This document shows positions 1-10,600 of a stretch of DNA of 64,000 bases, one piece after another. The translations under genes were made by a program, and so were the position numbers. Each line of letters begins with the position of its first letter. The first letter of the stretch is position 1. The notes under the pieces are model-generated. The model was not told the DNA's origin, searched no databases, and saw only the letters and a program-made list of their open reading frames with translations. The stretch is from Sphingobacterium sp. (lineage in GTDB: Bacteria; Bacteroidota; Bacteroidia; Sphingobacteriales; Sphingobacteriaceae): NCBI GenBank assembly GCA_031286695.1, contig JAITTY010000010.1, positions 186,001 to 250,000 of the forward strand, given 5' to 3'.

Positions 1-15
1 GAACTTATTAAACAG

Positions 16-1035
16 ATGAAAATACTACACTATATCGGAATGATCCTGACCTTGTTTGTGGTCTTCCAGAGCTGTAAAAAAGATGAAACTCAGGCGCGTC
101 TGTCTACGGAGGATGCGGTAAAAGCAGCTGTATTAACCCTAGATAAAACCAGCCTAACCCTGTCAAAAGAAAACGCAGGTGATACGGTGCTGCACCTTTC
201 GCTGGTGCCAGCAGATTTTGGGTTTCAGGCAGCGGTAACCAATGTGCTCCAATTTGGGCTCAAAGGGGACAATTTTAAAACAGTAAAGGAAGTGGTCGTT
301 CCAAGCGGACGTACGGCAATAGGCTTTACGGGTTATGAATTGAACGGTTACCTACTTGCGCTGGGAGTTCCAACAGGCGAGGCATCTGAGTTTGACATTC
401 GCCTAAAGTCGAGTATCAATGCGAAAATTGCGGCTGTATATTCGGTTCTGTCAGGTCTTAAAGCAAGCCCTTATGCGTCGACGAGCTATTTGTATGCCAT
501 AGGAGCCTATGAAGATTGGGTTGAAGCTAATGCCGAATCGTTGATCTCGCCAACGAGCAATGGAATCTATACAGGAATAATCAATTTTCCGGAAGGAAAA
601 TTAACATTTAAACTGACCCCTGAACGGAATTGGAGCAATTCGTATGGAGAGACCGAGCCAGGTAAAATAGTTTATAATGGAGGTCAGGACATCAAAGCAC
701 CTCGCGCTGGTAGTCTGGAGTTGGAAGTTAACACAACAGCCAATACCATCTCTTACAAAGACCATAGTTGGGGCATTATTGGCAGTGCGACACCGAAGGG
801 CTGGGATAGCGATACGGATATGAAATTTGATAATACCAATCAGGTATGGAAGCTGACTGTTAGTTTGACAGCAGGGGAAATAAAATTCCGTAAAAATCAC
901 GATTGGGGAACCAATTTTGGCGGTGCTAATGGAAGTTTGTTGGCTGGCGGTGCCAATATAGCTGTAGCGCTTGCAGGGACTTATGATATTGTTCTGGATC
1001 TCAATGCAAATACCTATACACTGACAAAGAAATAA
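16..1035 (+). CDS. SusE-like outer-membrane glycan-binding lipoprotein
   Basis: A 339-residue lipoprotein with a short signal peptide ending in a lipobox (FQSCKK, Cys20), so probably surface exposed and lipid anchored. The N-terminal half (about 35-130) resembles the SusE Ig-like domain. The C-terminal part (about 180-339) resembles a SusE/SusF starch-binding module, with aromatic-rich segments such as HSWGIIG, GWDSD, NHDWGTNFGG and a final TYTLTKK strand. In the Sus paradigm this protein captures starch or malto-oligosaccharides for the SusCD importer. Only 6 bp separate it from the GH13 gene, so they are surely co-transcribed. SusC and SusD partners are expected just left of the window. The family call rests on architecture and context; the exact glucan is inferred. 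Confidence 0.85.
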   Translation: MKILHYIGMILTLFVVFQSCKKDETQARLSTEDAVKAAVLTLDKTSLTLSKENAGDTVLHLSLVPADFGFQAAVTNVLQFGLKGDNFKTVKEVVVPSGRTAIGFTGYELNGYLLALGVPTGEASEFDIRLKSSINAKIAAVYSVLSGLKASPYASTSYLYAIGAYEDWVEANAESLISPTSNGIYTGIINFPEGKLTFKLTPERNWSNSYGETEPGKIVYNGGQDIKAPRAGSLELEVNTTANTISYKDHSWGIIGSATPKGWDSDTDMKFDNTNQVWKLTVSLTAGEIKFRKNHDWGTNFGGANGSLLAGGANIAVALAGTYDIVLDLNANTYTLTKK

Positions 1036-1041
1036 GAAGGA

Positions 1042-2904
1042 ATGATGTTACAAAGAAGTAAAAAGATGACCACAGCATTAGTGGCGCTAACTGTGCTTGG
1101 ATGGAGCCCCTTATTGGGGCAATCCATTCAACGCGTAGAACCCTTAAACTGGTGGGTAGGAATGGAAAATCCGACCTTGCAGCTCGTCGTCTATGGACCT
1201 CAGATCGGAAAAAGCGAGGTACAGGTAGAGGATAAAGGAATCGAACTTGTCAAAGTCAATCGTGTAGAAAATCCCAACTATCTGTTTTTGGATGTAAAGG
1301 TTGCCGCTTCGGCCAAACCGGGCTGGTCAACATTTACTTTTAGTCAGGGAAAGAAAAAACTAACTTACCGCTACGAGTTAAAACAAAGAGACCAAAAAAT
1401 AAAAGCGCAAGGTGTGAGCAGCGCAGATCTGATTTATCTTATTATGCCGGACCGTTTTGCCAATGGAAATAAGTCAAATGATCAGGTAAAGGGTATGCTG
1501 GATATGAGCTTAAACCGCGATTCCATGTACTTGCGCCATGGTGGCGATCTGGAGGGTATTATCGGAAAGCTCGATTATCTGCAGGATCTTGGCGTAACAT
1601 CACTGTGGTTGACACCTGTATTGACCAACGACATGCCACAGGCTTCCTATCATGGCTATGCCAATACAGAAACATATCATATCGACCCTCGCTTTGGCAG
1701 CAACGATATGTATGTACAATTGGGTGAGCAGTTGCATAAGCGCCAGATGAAACTGATTTTTGACGTGGTACCCAATCATATTGGTAGCTATCATTGGACT
1801 GTGAAAGACAAACCGATGGCTGATTGGCTCAATGAATGGCCTACGTATACCCAAACCTCCTATAAAGATCAGACGGTTTTTGACCCTTATGCCTCAGCAG
1901 ATGATAAGAAGAAAATGGTCAAAGGCTGGTTTGTGCCCACTATGCCTGATATGAACGAACAAAATCCATATGTTCAAAACTACCTGACCCAGAGTCATAT
2001 CTGGTGGATAGAAACAGCTGCAATCGATGGTTTCCGGATTGACACCTATCCCTATAATGATCTTGATTTTATGGCAAAATGGACCGATCGTATTCAGCAG
2101 GAGTATCCAAAGTTCACCTTTTTTGGCGAAACATGGGTACACGGGGTTGCCAATCAGGCCTATTTTCTGGGCGGTAAACGGGTTGGTCAGGACGTGGATT
2201 CCAAGCTGATGGGCGTAACAGACTTTCAGCTTAATTATGCAATAGGTGATGCACTTAACCAAAAGACGGAATGGACCGCTGGAGTCAATAAATTGTATTC
2301 GACCTTGGCTTCGGATTATCAATACCCACATCCCGAACGAAATGTACTTTTCTTGGATAACCACGATAAAGACCGTTTTTTTTCCGTTGTAGGTGAAAAT
2401 ATGCGGAAATATAAATCCGCGATGGCTTGGTTAATGACAACTCGCGGTATTCCTCAGCTCTACTACGGGGCTGAAATTTTGATGAAAAATTTCTCGAATC
2501 CAGATGGTTTGCTAAGGGAAGATTTCCAGGGAGGCTTTGCAGGAGATAAACTAAATAAGTTTAATGCGGCCGGAAGGACAAAGAGCGAACAGGAGATGTG
2601 GACCTTCGTTCAGACACTCGCCAATTATCGTAAACAGCACGCTGTATTGCAGACGGGAAAAACAATGCAGTATGTGCCCGAGGATGGTGTTTATGTCTAT
2701 TTCCGCTACAACGAACAGCAGACAATCATGGTTGTCATGAATTGCAATGACGCAACTAAGGAGCTTAAGCTCGACCGTTTTAAAGAGCGAAATAACCAGG
2801 TGAAGTCCTATTTTGATATTATCCAAAAACAAGAGACCATGCCAGCTGACAATATCTTGAAGTTGGAAGCGTATGAGACGAAGGTTCTGGAGCTGAAGTT
2901 CTAA
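1042..2904 (+). CDS. secreted GH13 alpha-amylase (cyclomaltodextrinase/neopullulanase-type, SusA-like)
   Basis: A 620-residue glycoside hydrolase of family 13 that cleaves alpha-1,4-glucans. A signal peptide (positive start, hydrophobic core, ending near LLGQS) without a lipobox suggests a periplasmic location. An N-terminal beta domain (about 30-125) of the cyclomaltodextrinase type precedes the TIM barrel. The four conserved GH13 regions are visible: DVVPNH (from 241), GFRID with the nucleophile Asp334, FFGETW with the acid/base Glu363, and FLDNHD with the stabilising Asp442. The C-terminal 90 residues form a beta domain. All catalytic residues are present. It follows the SusE-like gene and precedes pgmB and the GH65 phosphorylase, so it probably makes maltose or short maltodextrins for them. 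Confidence 0.93.
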   Translation: MMLQRSKKMTTALVALTVLGWSPLLGQSIQRVEPLNWWVGMENPTLQLVVYGPQIGKSEVQVEDKGIELVKVNRVENPNYLFLDVKVAASAKPGWSTFTFSQGKKKLTYRYELKQRDQKIKAQGVSSADLIYLIMPDRFANGNKSNDQVKGMLDMSLNRDSMYLRHGGDLEGIIGKLDYLQDLGVTSLWLTPVLTNDMPQASYHGYANTETYHIDPRFGSNDMYVQLGEQLHKRQMKLIFDVVPNHIGSYHWTVKDKPMADWLNEWPTYTQTSYKDQTVFDPYASADDKKKMVKGWFVPTMPDMNEQNPYVQNYLTQSHIWWIETAAIDGFRIDTYPYNDLDFMAKWTDRIQQEYPKFTFFGETWVHGVANQAYFLGGKRVGQDVDSKLMGVTDFQLNYAIGDALNQKTEWTAGVNKLYSTLASDYQYPHPERNVLFLDNHDKDRFFSVVGENMRKYKSAMAWLMTTRGIPQLYYGAEILMKNFSNPDGLLREDFQGGFAGDKLNKFNAAGRTKSEQEMWTFVQTLANYRKQHAVLQTGKTMQYVPEDGVYVYFRYNEQQTIMVVMNCNDATKELKLDRFKERNNQVKSYFDIIQKQETMPADNILKLEAYETKVLELKF

Positions 2905-2937
2905 CATAAATTAAATTTTTATAGCATTCATTTTTCA

Positions 2938-3585
2938 ATGATTAATTATAATACTGTAAGAGCCGTCCTATTTGATCTGGACGGTGTGCTGGTGGATACC
3001 GCGATTTATCATTTTCAAGCTTGGCGTAGGTTAGCGGCTGAACTGGGCTATTCGTTTTCTATTGTCGATAATGAACAGCTGAAAGGTGTAAGCCGTGTTG
3101 AATCCCTGGAGCTAATTTTAAACTGGGCAGGATTGGAAAAATCCGAAACAGAGAAAGCCGTTTTGCTCACCAAAAAGAATCAATGGTACTTGGAATTGAT
3201 CGAGCAGCTCAGTCCTGAACACCTGCTCGCAGGCAGTTTGGATCTATTAAAAAAACTGCGGGAAAAGGGTATTCGGATAGCACTTGGTTCGGCTAGTAAG
3301 AATGCTTTGGGCATTCTTGAAAAAACAGGAATTGTTGATTATTTCGACGCGTTGATTGACGGAAATGCTGTACAGCTTTCTAAACCCAATCCTGAAGTTT
3401 TCCTGAAGGGGGCTGAGGTTTTGGGAATCGAGCCGGCATGCTGTCTGGTGCTGGAAGATGCCCAGGCTGGAATAGATGCGGCAAGGGCAGCAGGTATGCA
3501 AGTAATAGGAGTCGGACAGGCCGAACATCTTAACGGAGCCGATTTAGTGGTGCCCGATTTAGGCACCTTAGTCGATAAATTTTAA
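2938..3585 (+). CDS. pgmB: beta-phosphoglucomutase (HAD family)
   Basis: A 215-residue cytoplasmic HAD hydrolase with FDLDGVLVD at the N-terminus; Asp13 is the phosphoryl nucleophile and Asp15 the acid/base. The cap carries the KGVSRVESL segment typical of beta-PGM. Motif II is LGSASKN, the motif III lysine lies in LSKPNPEVF, and motif IV is VLEDAQAGIDAA. The enzyme converts beta-glucose-1-phosphate to glucose-6-phosphate. The next gene is a GH65 phosphorylase, which makes exactly that substrate; this context separates it from generic HAD phosphatases. It starts 33 bp after the GH13 stop and is part of the same operon. Confidence 0.93.
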   Translation: MINYNTVRAVLFDLDGVLVDTAIYHFQAWRRLAAELGYSFSIVDNEQLKGVSRVESLELILNWAGLEKSETEKAVLLTKKNQWYLELIEQLSPEHLLAGSLDLLKKLREKGIRIALGSASKNALGILEKTGIVDYFDALIDGNAVQLSKPNPEVFLKGAEVLGIEPACCLVLEDAQAGIDAARAAGMQVIGVGQAEHLNGADLVVPDLGTLVDKF

Positions 3586-3692
3586 ATTTTAGGAGCAATT
3601 CAAGTGATGGAAGCAAGGCGTAGATCATATTGGCAAAGAAGACCAGTATGATTGAAGTGGAGTGCCCGTCGCGCATTGAAAAAAATAAAAAG

Positions 3693-6002
3693 ATGAAAAC
3701 ATATATCAAACATAACCCTTGGCAAATTATCGAAGACACCTTTCGTCCCGAGTATAATGAATTTTCGGAAAGTATCTTCGCTATTGGTAATGGTCGGATG
3801 GGGCAAAGGGCTAATTTTGAGGAAGAGTTTAGCGGAAAATCGTTACAAGGGTCGTACCTAGCCGGTATTTATTATCCGGATAAAACACGCGTAGGCTGGT
3901 GGAAAAATGGTTATCCTGAATATTTCGCCAAGGTCATCAATTCCGTTGATTGGATAGGGCTACATATTCTTGTCAATGGTCAACCGCTTGATCTGGCGAA
4001 AGTGACTGTTAAATCCTTTGAACGCCGTCTGGATATGCAAAATGGAATTTTATACCGAAGTTTTATCGCGGAGATGCCTGATGGGGTACAGCTTAAGGTA
4101 GAAGCAAGCAGGATGTATCATCTTTTTGCTTCTGAAACGGCTTCATTGCAATACAAGATCGAGGCACTTTCGGGCCGAATAGCACTAGAAATAAGATCAC
4201 ATCTAAATGCAGAAGTTGTTAACCGCGATAGCAACTATGATGAACAATTCTGGGAAAGCACAGCGCAAGGTCAGGAGGACGATCACATTTTTGTGACCGC
4301 GCGTACCAAGAAGACAGGTTTCGAGGTTTATGCGATGCTGGAAAACATACTGAGTTCTTCCGATGGTCACGTGGAAATACAGGATACGAGGACAAGCCCT
4401 GGTTATATGGCGGAGGTTTTTACAGTGGATCTCGCCGAATCTAAAATGTGTTGTTTTGAGAAGCGCGTAGCTATTGTGACCTCGCAAAATCACGCTGTAT
4501 CCCAGTTAAGAGATGTTGCTTTAGCTAATCTAGATCAGCTAAAGGCGATGAGTTATGAACAGCTTAAAGAGAAGCAGGCTACAGCATGGCAGCAGATCTG
4601 GGCAGAAAGTGACATCGAAATCAGTGGGGATGTGGCTGCGCAGCAAGCCATACGTTATAATATTTTTCAGCTCAACCAGACCTATACCGGCGAAGATGAG
4701 CGACTCAATATTGGGCCTAAAGGTTTTACAGGTGAAAAATATGGTGGCGTTACCTATTGGGATACCGAAGCCTATTGTATTCCATTTTACCTCGCAACAC
4801 AGTCACCAAAGATTGCCCGTAATTTATTGATTTATCGTCATCAGCAGTTGGACAAGGCGATCGAAAATGCCGCAAAACTTGGCTTTACCAATGGAGCTGC
4901 ACTTTATCCAATGGTGACGATCAATGGGGAGGAATGTCATAATGAATGGGAGATTACTTTTGAGGAAATTCATCGCAATGGAGCCATTGCATTTGCGATC
5001 TATAACTATGTCCGTTATACGGGAGACCAAGATTACATCTGGTCACATGGTTTGGATGTCCTGGTGGCAATAAGCCGATTCTGGGCACAACGTGTCAATT
5101 GGAGCTCCGAACGTGAGCAATACGTGATGTTGGGCGTGACGGGACCAAATGAGTATGAAAACAATGTTAACAATAATTGGTATACCAATCGTATTGCATC
5201 CTGGTGCCTAGAATATACCTTGCACTGTCTGGAAAAACTGGGGCAGCTAAATTCTGGTCACCTGATGTCTTTAAAAGACAAATTGACAATCCGGACAGAA
5301 GAGCTGCAAAAATGGCAACATATTATCGATAAGATGTATTATCCTTTTGATGCGCAGCGCAATGTATTTTTGCAGCAAGATGGTTTCCTGGACAAAGAGT
5401 TAATTCCTGTCGCGCAACTTGACCCGGCTCAACGTCCGATCAACCAGCATTGGAGCTGGGATAGAATTTTACGTTCGTGTTACATCAAACAAGCGGATGT
5501 ATTGCAGGGTTTTTATTTTCTCGAAGAACAGTTTGAGCTTGAGGCTTTAAGGCGTCATTATGAATTCTATGAGCCATTGACGGTACACGAAAGCTCACTT
5601 TCACCTTGCGTGCATGCGATATTGGCGGCCAAGCTTGATAAACCTGAAAAGGCCTATGAATTCTATTTGCGGACCGCACGTTTGGATCTAGATGATTATA
5701 ACAACGATACCGAAGATGGCTTGCACATTACTTCCATGGCCGGTACATGGATGACCATTGTAGAAGGCTTTGCGGGCATGCGGATTAAAGACGAAAAGCT
5801 CTATTTGAACCCCATGTTACCTAAAGAATGGGCGGAATACAAATTCCGTGTATTATTTCGTGGTGCGACCTTATTAATTGCGGTACAGGCCGATGGCTTT
5901 ATGATCGAAAATGACAGTGATATTGCAGCCCATATCCAGACAGAGACGGAAGCTTTCATTTTGGCTGGACAAAGCAAAAAGCAGGTGTTACAGGTTCGAT
6001 AA
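3693..6002 (+). CDS. GH65 disaccharide phosphorylase (maltose phosphorylase-like)
   Basis: A cytoplasmic inverting phosphorylase without signal peptide, about 769 residues from the ATG at 3693. The frame is open back to 3630, but the first 21 codons there look non-coding, and MKTYIKHNPWQ after a purine-rich stretch is the expected family start. The order is an N-terminal beta-sandwich (about 1-260), an (alpha/alpha)6 barrel and a short C-terminal beta domain. The catalytic acid Glu487 lies in VTGPNEYENN, and the substrate loop includes GGVTYWDTEAYCIPFY. It cleaves an alpha-glucoside with phosphate to beta-glucose-1-P and glucose; pgmB next door takes the product. Maltose is the likely substrate from the operon; kojibiose, nigerose or trehalose activity cannot be excluded by eye. 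Confidence 0.9.
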   Translation: MKTYIKHNPWQIIEDTFRPEYNEFSESIFAIGNGRMGQRANFEEEFSGKSLQGSYLAGIYYPDKTRVGWWKNGYPEYFAKVINSVDWIGLHILVNGQPLDLAKVTVKSFERRLDMQNGILYRSFIAEMPDGVQLKVEASRMYHLFASETASLQYKIEALSGRIALEIRSHLNAEVVNRDSNYDEQFWESTAQGQEDDHIFVTARTKKTGFEVYAMLENILSSSDGHVEIQDTRTSPGYMAEVFTVDLAESKMCCFEKRVAIVTSQNHAVSQLRDVALANLDQLKAMSYEQLKEKQATAWQQIWAESDIEISGDVAAQQAIRYNIFQLNQTYTGEDERLNIGPKGFTGEKYGGVTYWDTEAYCIPFYLATQSPKIARNLLIYRHQQLDKAIENAAKLGFTNGAALYPMVTINGEECHNEWEITFEEIHRNGAIAFAIYNYVRYTGDQDYIWSHGLDVLVAISRFWAQRVNWSSEREQYVMLGVTGPNEYENNVNNNWYTNRIASWCLEYTLHCLEKLGQLNSGHLMSLKDKLTIRTEELQKWQHIIDKMYYPFDAQRNVFLQQDGFLDKELIPVAQLDPAQRPINQHWSWDRILRSCYIKQADVLQGFYFLEEQFELEALRRHYEFYEPLTVHESSLSPCVHAILAAKLDKPEKAYEFYLRTARLDLDDYNNDTEDGLHITSMAGTWMTIVEGFAGMRIKDEKLYLNPMLPKEWAEYKFRVLFRGATLLIAVQADGFMIENDSDIAAHIQTETEAFILAGQSKKQVLQVR

Positions 6003-6056
6003 ATTCCTGTTTTCAGCAGCGAAAGAACCTGTCTAATGCTGCTGAAAATAGGAATT
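6002..6056 (+). promoter_or_regulatory. long intercistronic hairpin between GH65 and MFS genes
   Basis: Two 19-nt arms (6002-6020 and 6038-6056) are complementary at every position with one G-U pair, around a 17-nt loop. The left arm begins in the stop codon of the GH65 gene. No T-run follows (AAGTGATAATTAAATTG), so it is not a classical terminator. It could stabilise the upstream transcript, be a processing site, or partly separate transporter expression from the enzymes. Confidence 0.7.
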
Positions 6057-6102
6057 AAGTGATAATTAAATTGTATTTTGTCTTAAATTTTGATAGCCTA
6101 TT

Positions 6103-7428
6103 ATGGGAAATAAACCTGAATTAAGCATTAGCCAGGTCATCAATATGAGTTTTGGATTTCTGGGGATACAAATGGGTTTTGCTTTGCAAAATGGTAACGC
6201 CTCCCGTATTCTCCAGACATTTGGTGCTGATGTAGAGCACCTCTCGCTTTTCTGGCTTGCTGCTCCGATTACGGGGATGATTGTGCAGCCAATTATAGGT
6301 CATTATAGCGATCGGACCTGGAATAGACTGGGGCGGCGGCGACCTTATATTTTGGTAGGGGCACTGTTGACTACCCTGACTTTATTTTTAATGCCCAATG
6401 CGGCATTATTAACAACATTATTGGCGCCACTTTGGATCGGTGCAGGTTTATTGATGTTTATGGATGCCTCTATCAATGTGACGATGGAGCCCTTTCGGGC
6501 GTTGATTGGTGATAATCTGCCGAGCAGCCAGCGGAGTCTGGGCTTCTCGGTACAGACCTTTTTAATCGGGATTGGCGCTGTCCTTGGCTCGCTACTTCCC
6601 TTTATGTTGACGAAGTATTTTCATGTAGCAGGGACTTCTGAAGCCGGGCAAGTACCGAGTAACGTTATCTACTCCTTTTATGTAGGCGGTTTTGTCCTGC
6701 TTCTAACGGTGCTATGGTCTGTGTTCAAAACAAAAGAGTACTCAGCAACAGAGCTTCAGACTTTTTCGGATGCTGTTGCTATTGAACAGGATGCGGCCCA
6801 CAAGTTTGGCTTGCGTTCTATCTTTAGCGATATCGGTAAGATGCCCTTGATCATGCGCAAATTGGGCTGGGTCCAGTTTTTCTCCTGGTTTGCCCTTTTT
6901 ATGATGTGGGTGTATACAACTCCTGCTATTGCTGATTCGGTTTTTTACCTGCGGGAAGGAAATCGGCAGGATCTCTATATGGAGGCTGCCAATTGGGTGG
7001 GGGTGCTTTTTGGAATCTATAACGGGGTTTCGGCCCTTTATGCCCTGTTTATCCCGAGAATAGCCAAACGTTTTGGACGTGGTAAAACCCATGCGCTTGG
7101 GCTTACCATTGGAGGACTCTCCTTAATTTCTTTATTCTTGATCAAAGATGCCAATCTACTGATTCTTCCTATGATCGGTATTGGTATCGCTTGGGGAAGC
7201 ATTTTGGCAATGCCTTATGCAATTTTGAGCGATCATTTGCCTACGGGTAAAATGGGGGTTTATATGGGGCTTTTTAATTTCTTTATTACTTTGCCCCAGA
7301 TTGTCTGTGGCTTTTTTGGAGGTATGATTATTAAGTATTTTTTCCATAGCCAATCCATTTATGGTTTGTTGTTGGCAGGGGTATTTATGTTGCTGGCAGC
7401 ATTCTTTGTTCCAAAGAGTAAACATTAA
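6103..7428 (+). CDS. MFS sugar transporter (SLC45/maltose-type)
   Basis: A 441-residue inner-membrane protein with about 12 hydrophobic helices. The early signature is RILQTFGADVEHLSLFWLAAP and then the loop 2-3 motif GHYSDRTWNRLGRRRPYILVGA, characteristic of the SLC45/GPH-like sugar:proton symporters found in Bacteroidota maltose loci. It probably imports maltose or short maltodextrins made by the periplasmic GH13 enzyme and feeds the GH65 phosphorylase. It is the last gene of the operon, about 100 bp after the phosphorylase with a hairpin between, and is followed by a strong terminator. Substrate specificity is inferred from neighbours. Confidence 0.85.
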   Translation: MGNKPELSISQVINMSFGFLGIQMGFALQNGNASRILQTFGADVEHLSLFWLAAPITGMIVQPIIGHYSDRTWNRLGRRRPYILVGALLTTLTLFLMPNAALLTTLLAPLWIGAGLLMFMDASINVTMEPFRALIGDNLPSSQRSLGFSVQTFLIGIGAVLGSLLPFMLTKYFHVAGTSEAGQVPSNVIYSFYVGGFVLLLTVLWSVFKTKEYSATELQTFSDAVAIEQDAAHKFGLRSIFSDIGKMPLIMRKLGWVQFFSWFALFMMWVYTTPAIADSVFYLREGNRQDLYMEAANWVGVLFGIYNGVSALYALFIPRIAKRFGRGKTHALGLTIGGLSLISLFLIKDANLLILPMIGIGIAWGSILAMPYAILSDHLPTGKMGVYMGLFNFFITLPQIVCGFFGGMIIKYFFHSQSIYGLLLAGVFMLLAAFFVPKSKH

Positions 7429-7440
7429 GCTCATGCCATT

Positions 7441-7482
7441 ATCGTAGACGTAGGCTAAACCCTCTACGTCTACGATTTTTTT
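7441..7482 (+). terminator. rho-independent terminator of the maltose operon
   Basis: A perfect 13-bp stem (7441-7453 with 7464-7476), a 10-nt loop and a T7 run immediately after. It lies 12 bp past the transporter stop. Confidence 0.93.
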
Positions 7483-7657
7483 ACTTCGCTAGAGTCTTTC
7501 AATTGAATTTTCTTGGCTCCTTGTGTTTATCCCCGATTCTTTCTTTACCTAGGGGTGATTTCTTTCTTTATCAAGTGTTTATGTTTCTTTCTGCATCTCG
7601 GGAACAGTTTTTACGCCATTGGAATAATCTTCTTTCTGGTACTAAAACTGGTGTTCA

Positions 7658-10600
7658 TCACTTGCTGTTTTCAAGAATATAGCTGCTTGGCGACATACCA
7701 TAGTGTTTATGAAAGTCTCTTGAAAAATTGGATTGTACAGTATAACCGACCATAGTTGATACCTGGGTGATGTTATATTCTTTTTGGGTGAGTAGTTCTG
7801 CCGCCTTTTTCAATCGTGAAATATTGATCAATTCATTGGGCGTGAGGTCGGAGAGTCCTTTGATTTTACGGTAAAGGGTCGGACGGCTCATATGCATTAA
7901 TTTGGCCAGTTCATCAACATTAAGGTCTATCGCTGAAATATTCTCATAAATAACCTTATTGAGCTGGCTGATAAAATCTTTGTCAGGCGCCGAAACGTTT
8001 ATATCTATTAAGTTGGAGCTGGGAGAATTGGTGAAGTAATTCTTGATAATTTTTCGATTCTTGAGAATATTGCGTATTTGTACCATGAGGAATTCAAGCG
8101 AAAAAGGTTTTTCGATATAGGCGTCGGCACCATTTTTTAATCCTTGAATTTTTGAATCCAATGCATTTTTTGCTGTCAGAAAGATCACGGGAATATGACT
8201 ATACAGAATATCTGTTTTGATGCGTTTGCATAAAGCCAGGCCATCCATAATAGGCATCATAATATCTGTTAGCACAAGTTGTACATTCTCTTGGTCTAAT
8301 ATTTCGAGCGCCTCGGCACCGTTGCTAGCGCGTAGGATCGTGTAGCTGGTTTTTAATTCTTTATTGAGATAGGCCAGTATTTCTTTATTATCCTCAACGA
8401 GCAGAATCACTGGTTTTTCTTCCTCGTGATCATCGGATTTATCATTTAATACATGATCGTCATTATCTTCCTGAAAAGATTTGATGTCCAGGGATTGTTC
8501 TTGAAAAATTGGGACGGATAGGAGGAATATATTGCGGTTTTCCTCCAGATGAACAAGGGATAAGGTTCCTTGGTGCAATTCGACCAAGGAGCGGGATAGG
8601 GGAAGGCCTATGCCCGTCCCCGTATCTTTATCGGATTCATTTAAGCGATAAAATGGTTCAAATATTTTTTCTCTTTTCTCAAAGGGAATGAGCTCACCAT
8701 CATTCTTAAACTCGATATTGAACATAATATCATCGCTATTAAAAGGGAGGAGTTTGACATTGACTTCTTGATCCGCATATTTGATAGCGTTGTGAATCAG
8801 GTTGGTAAAGATTTTTCGAAGGGCTTCCTCATCCACATAAGCCGTGAGACTGATACGCGGGAGACTGAGGTCATAGTGCAGCTGTTTATCTTTTGCAAGA
8901 TAATTTAAATCGTGAAATACTTCGGATAGGAGGGCATTAATATCCGTTTTCGTAAAAATAAGGCTCATATTGTTGGTTTCTGCTTTTCTAAAATCCAGTA
9001 ATTGGTTGGTGAGGCGAATTAATCGTGCCGTGTTTTTTTCAATCAGAGCAAGGTCTTTGGCTGTGTCGCGATCGGTAAATTTATGGTTATTTATTATTTT
9101 CTCAAGGGGCATTTTGATCAAGGTGAGTGGCGTACGAATTTCGTGGGCCAGGTTGGTGAAGAACTCCAGCTTGAGGTTATATATTTCCTGTTCTTTTTTT
9201 CGTTCATAACTATCCATCTTTTGGGCATTGTTGGCCTTTATAAGGAGGAAGTAATACCGTAATACGAGCAGTGCAATGGTACCGAAGCTCAAGAAATAAA
9301 GTAAGTATGCCCAACCTGATTGCCACCAGGGTGGCGAAACGATGATGAGCAGTTTTTTTTCATTCGGATTCCAGACACTGTTGTTATTTGCACCTCTGAA
9401 CTTAAACGTATACGTACCTGGTGGAAGTTTATTGTAATATATTTTTTGATTGCCCGTAATATCGGTCCAGTCTTTATCGTAACCTTCCATGATGTAACGA
9501 TAAGGATTGCTCTTTGGGGAAACAAAGCTCAAGGCGGCGATATGGAAGCTAATATTGGAATTGTCGTAGGTCAGTTGGATCTCTTCTGATAGGGAAATGG
9601 ATTCTTTCAGTATGCCATTTTCACGAACGGGTACGCTCACATTGTTAATCTGAATGCCGCTGATGAATATCGGTGGAATAAAGCTGTTCTTAATGGATTT
9701 TGTGGGGTTGAAGCTAACCATTCCTTTAATCGTCCCGAAATATAAAGTCCCGTCGCTATCTTTAAAAGCCGAATTATAATTAAACTGATCTGCAGGAAGC
9801 CCGTCTCTCGATGTATAGATGACCCTACGCGGGACCCCCTCATCCAGTCGGACCAGTCCACCACCGGTAGATATCCAAATGCTCCTGTTGTCGTCTTCTA
9901 GGACCTTGAATACCTGATTGGAAGGTAAACCGGATTCGGTCAGATAATTGGTGAAGCGCCCATCACGACGGTATTTTGAGAGGCCGCTTTCGGTACAAAA
10001 CCACAAGTTATTTTTGCTGTCTTCAAATAGACCGTTGACGTAATTATTGATGAGTGTATTTTGTTTACCTTGTTCGGATAACAGATGCTGAATTTCTCCC
10101 GAACTGCGGTTATATTGGTAGACCCCACTACCGTAGGTGTTGACCCAAAGTATACCATATTCATCTTCATAAATGCCTTGTATCCATGCGGTAATAGGAA
10201 GGAGGTCAAAACTGTCGCTATTTTTGTTGTAGCAGTATAGTGCGCGGTCTGTCCCGACAAACATGCTGTTGTCTTTAGACTTATAGAGGCATACGGCAAA
10301 GCTGCTTTGTAAGGGGCCTTTGCCGATACGGTCATAGTGTTTTTTTAGTTTTCCGGTTTTTACGTCGAGAATGTCTAGTCCATGTGTTGTGGAGCCTACC
10401 CAAAGATCGTCGCCGATTGTTGCCAGGCCATGAACATTGTTATGCGCTATACTTCCCTTTTTTCCATTGGCAAGGAAATGCTGAATCTGTTGTGTTTGAG
10501 CATCTATTTTGTTGAGGCCGCCATCTTCTGTTCCTATCCAAAAATTTCCATAGCGATCTTTTTTGATATCGTGTACAATATTGCCTGATAGGGCCGATTT

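Noticed and set aside
3630..3692. Upstream start of the GH65 gene
   Set aside because: The extra 21 residues do not look like the family N-terminus, whereas the ATG at 3693 does and has a purine-rich stretch before it.
7513..7755. 80-codon plus-strand ORF after the maltose operon terminator
   Set aside because: It runs into the 3' end of the HTCS gene on the other strand, and its Phe/Cys-rich text looks like a translated AT-rich gap.
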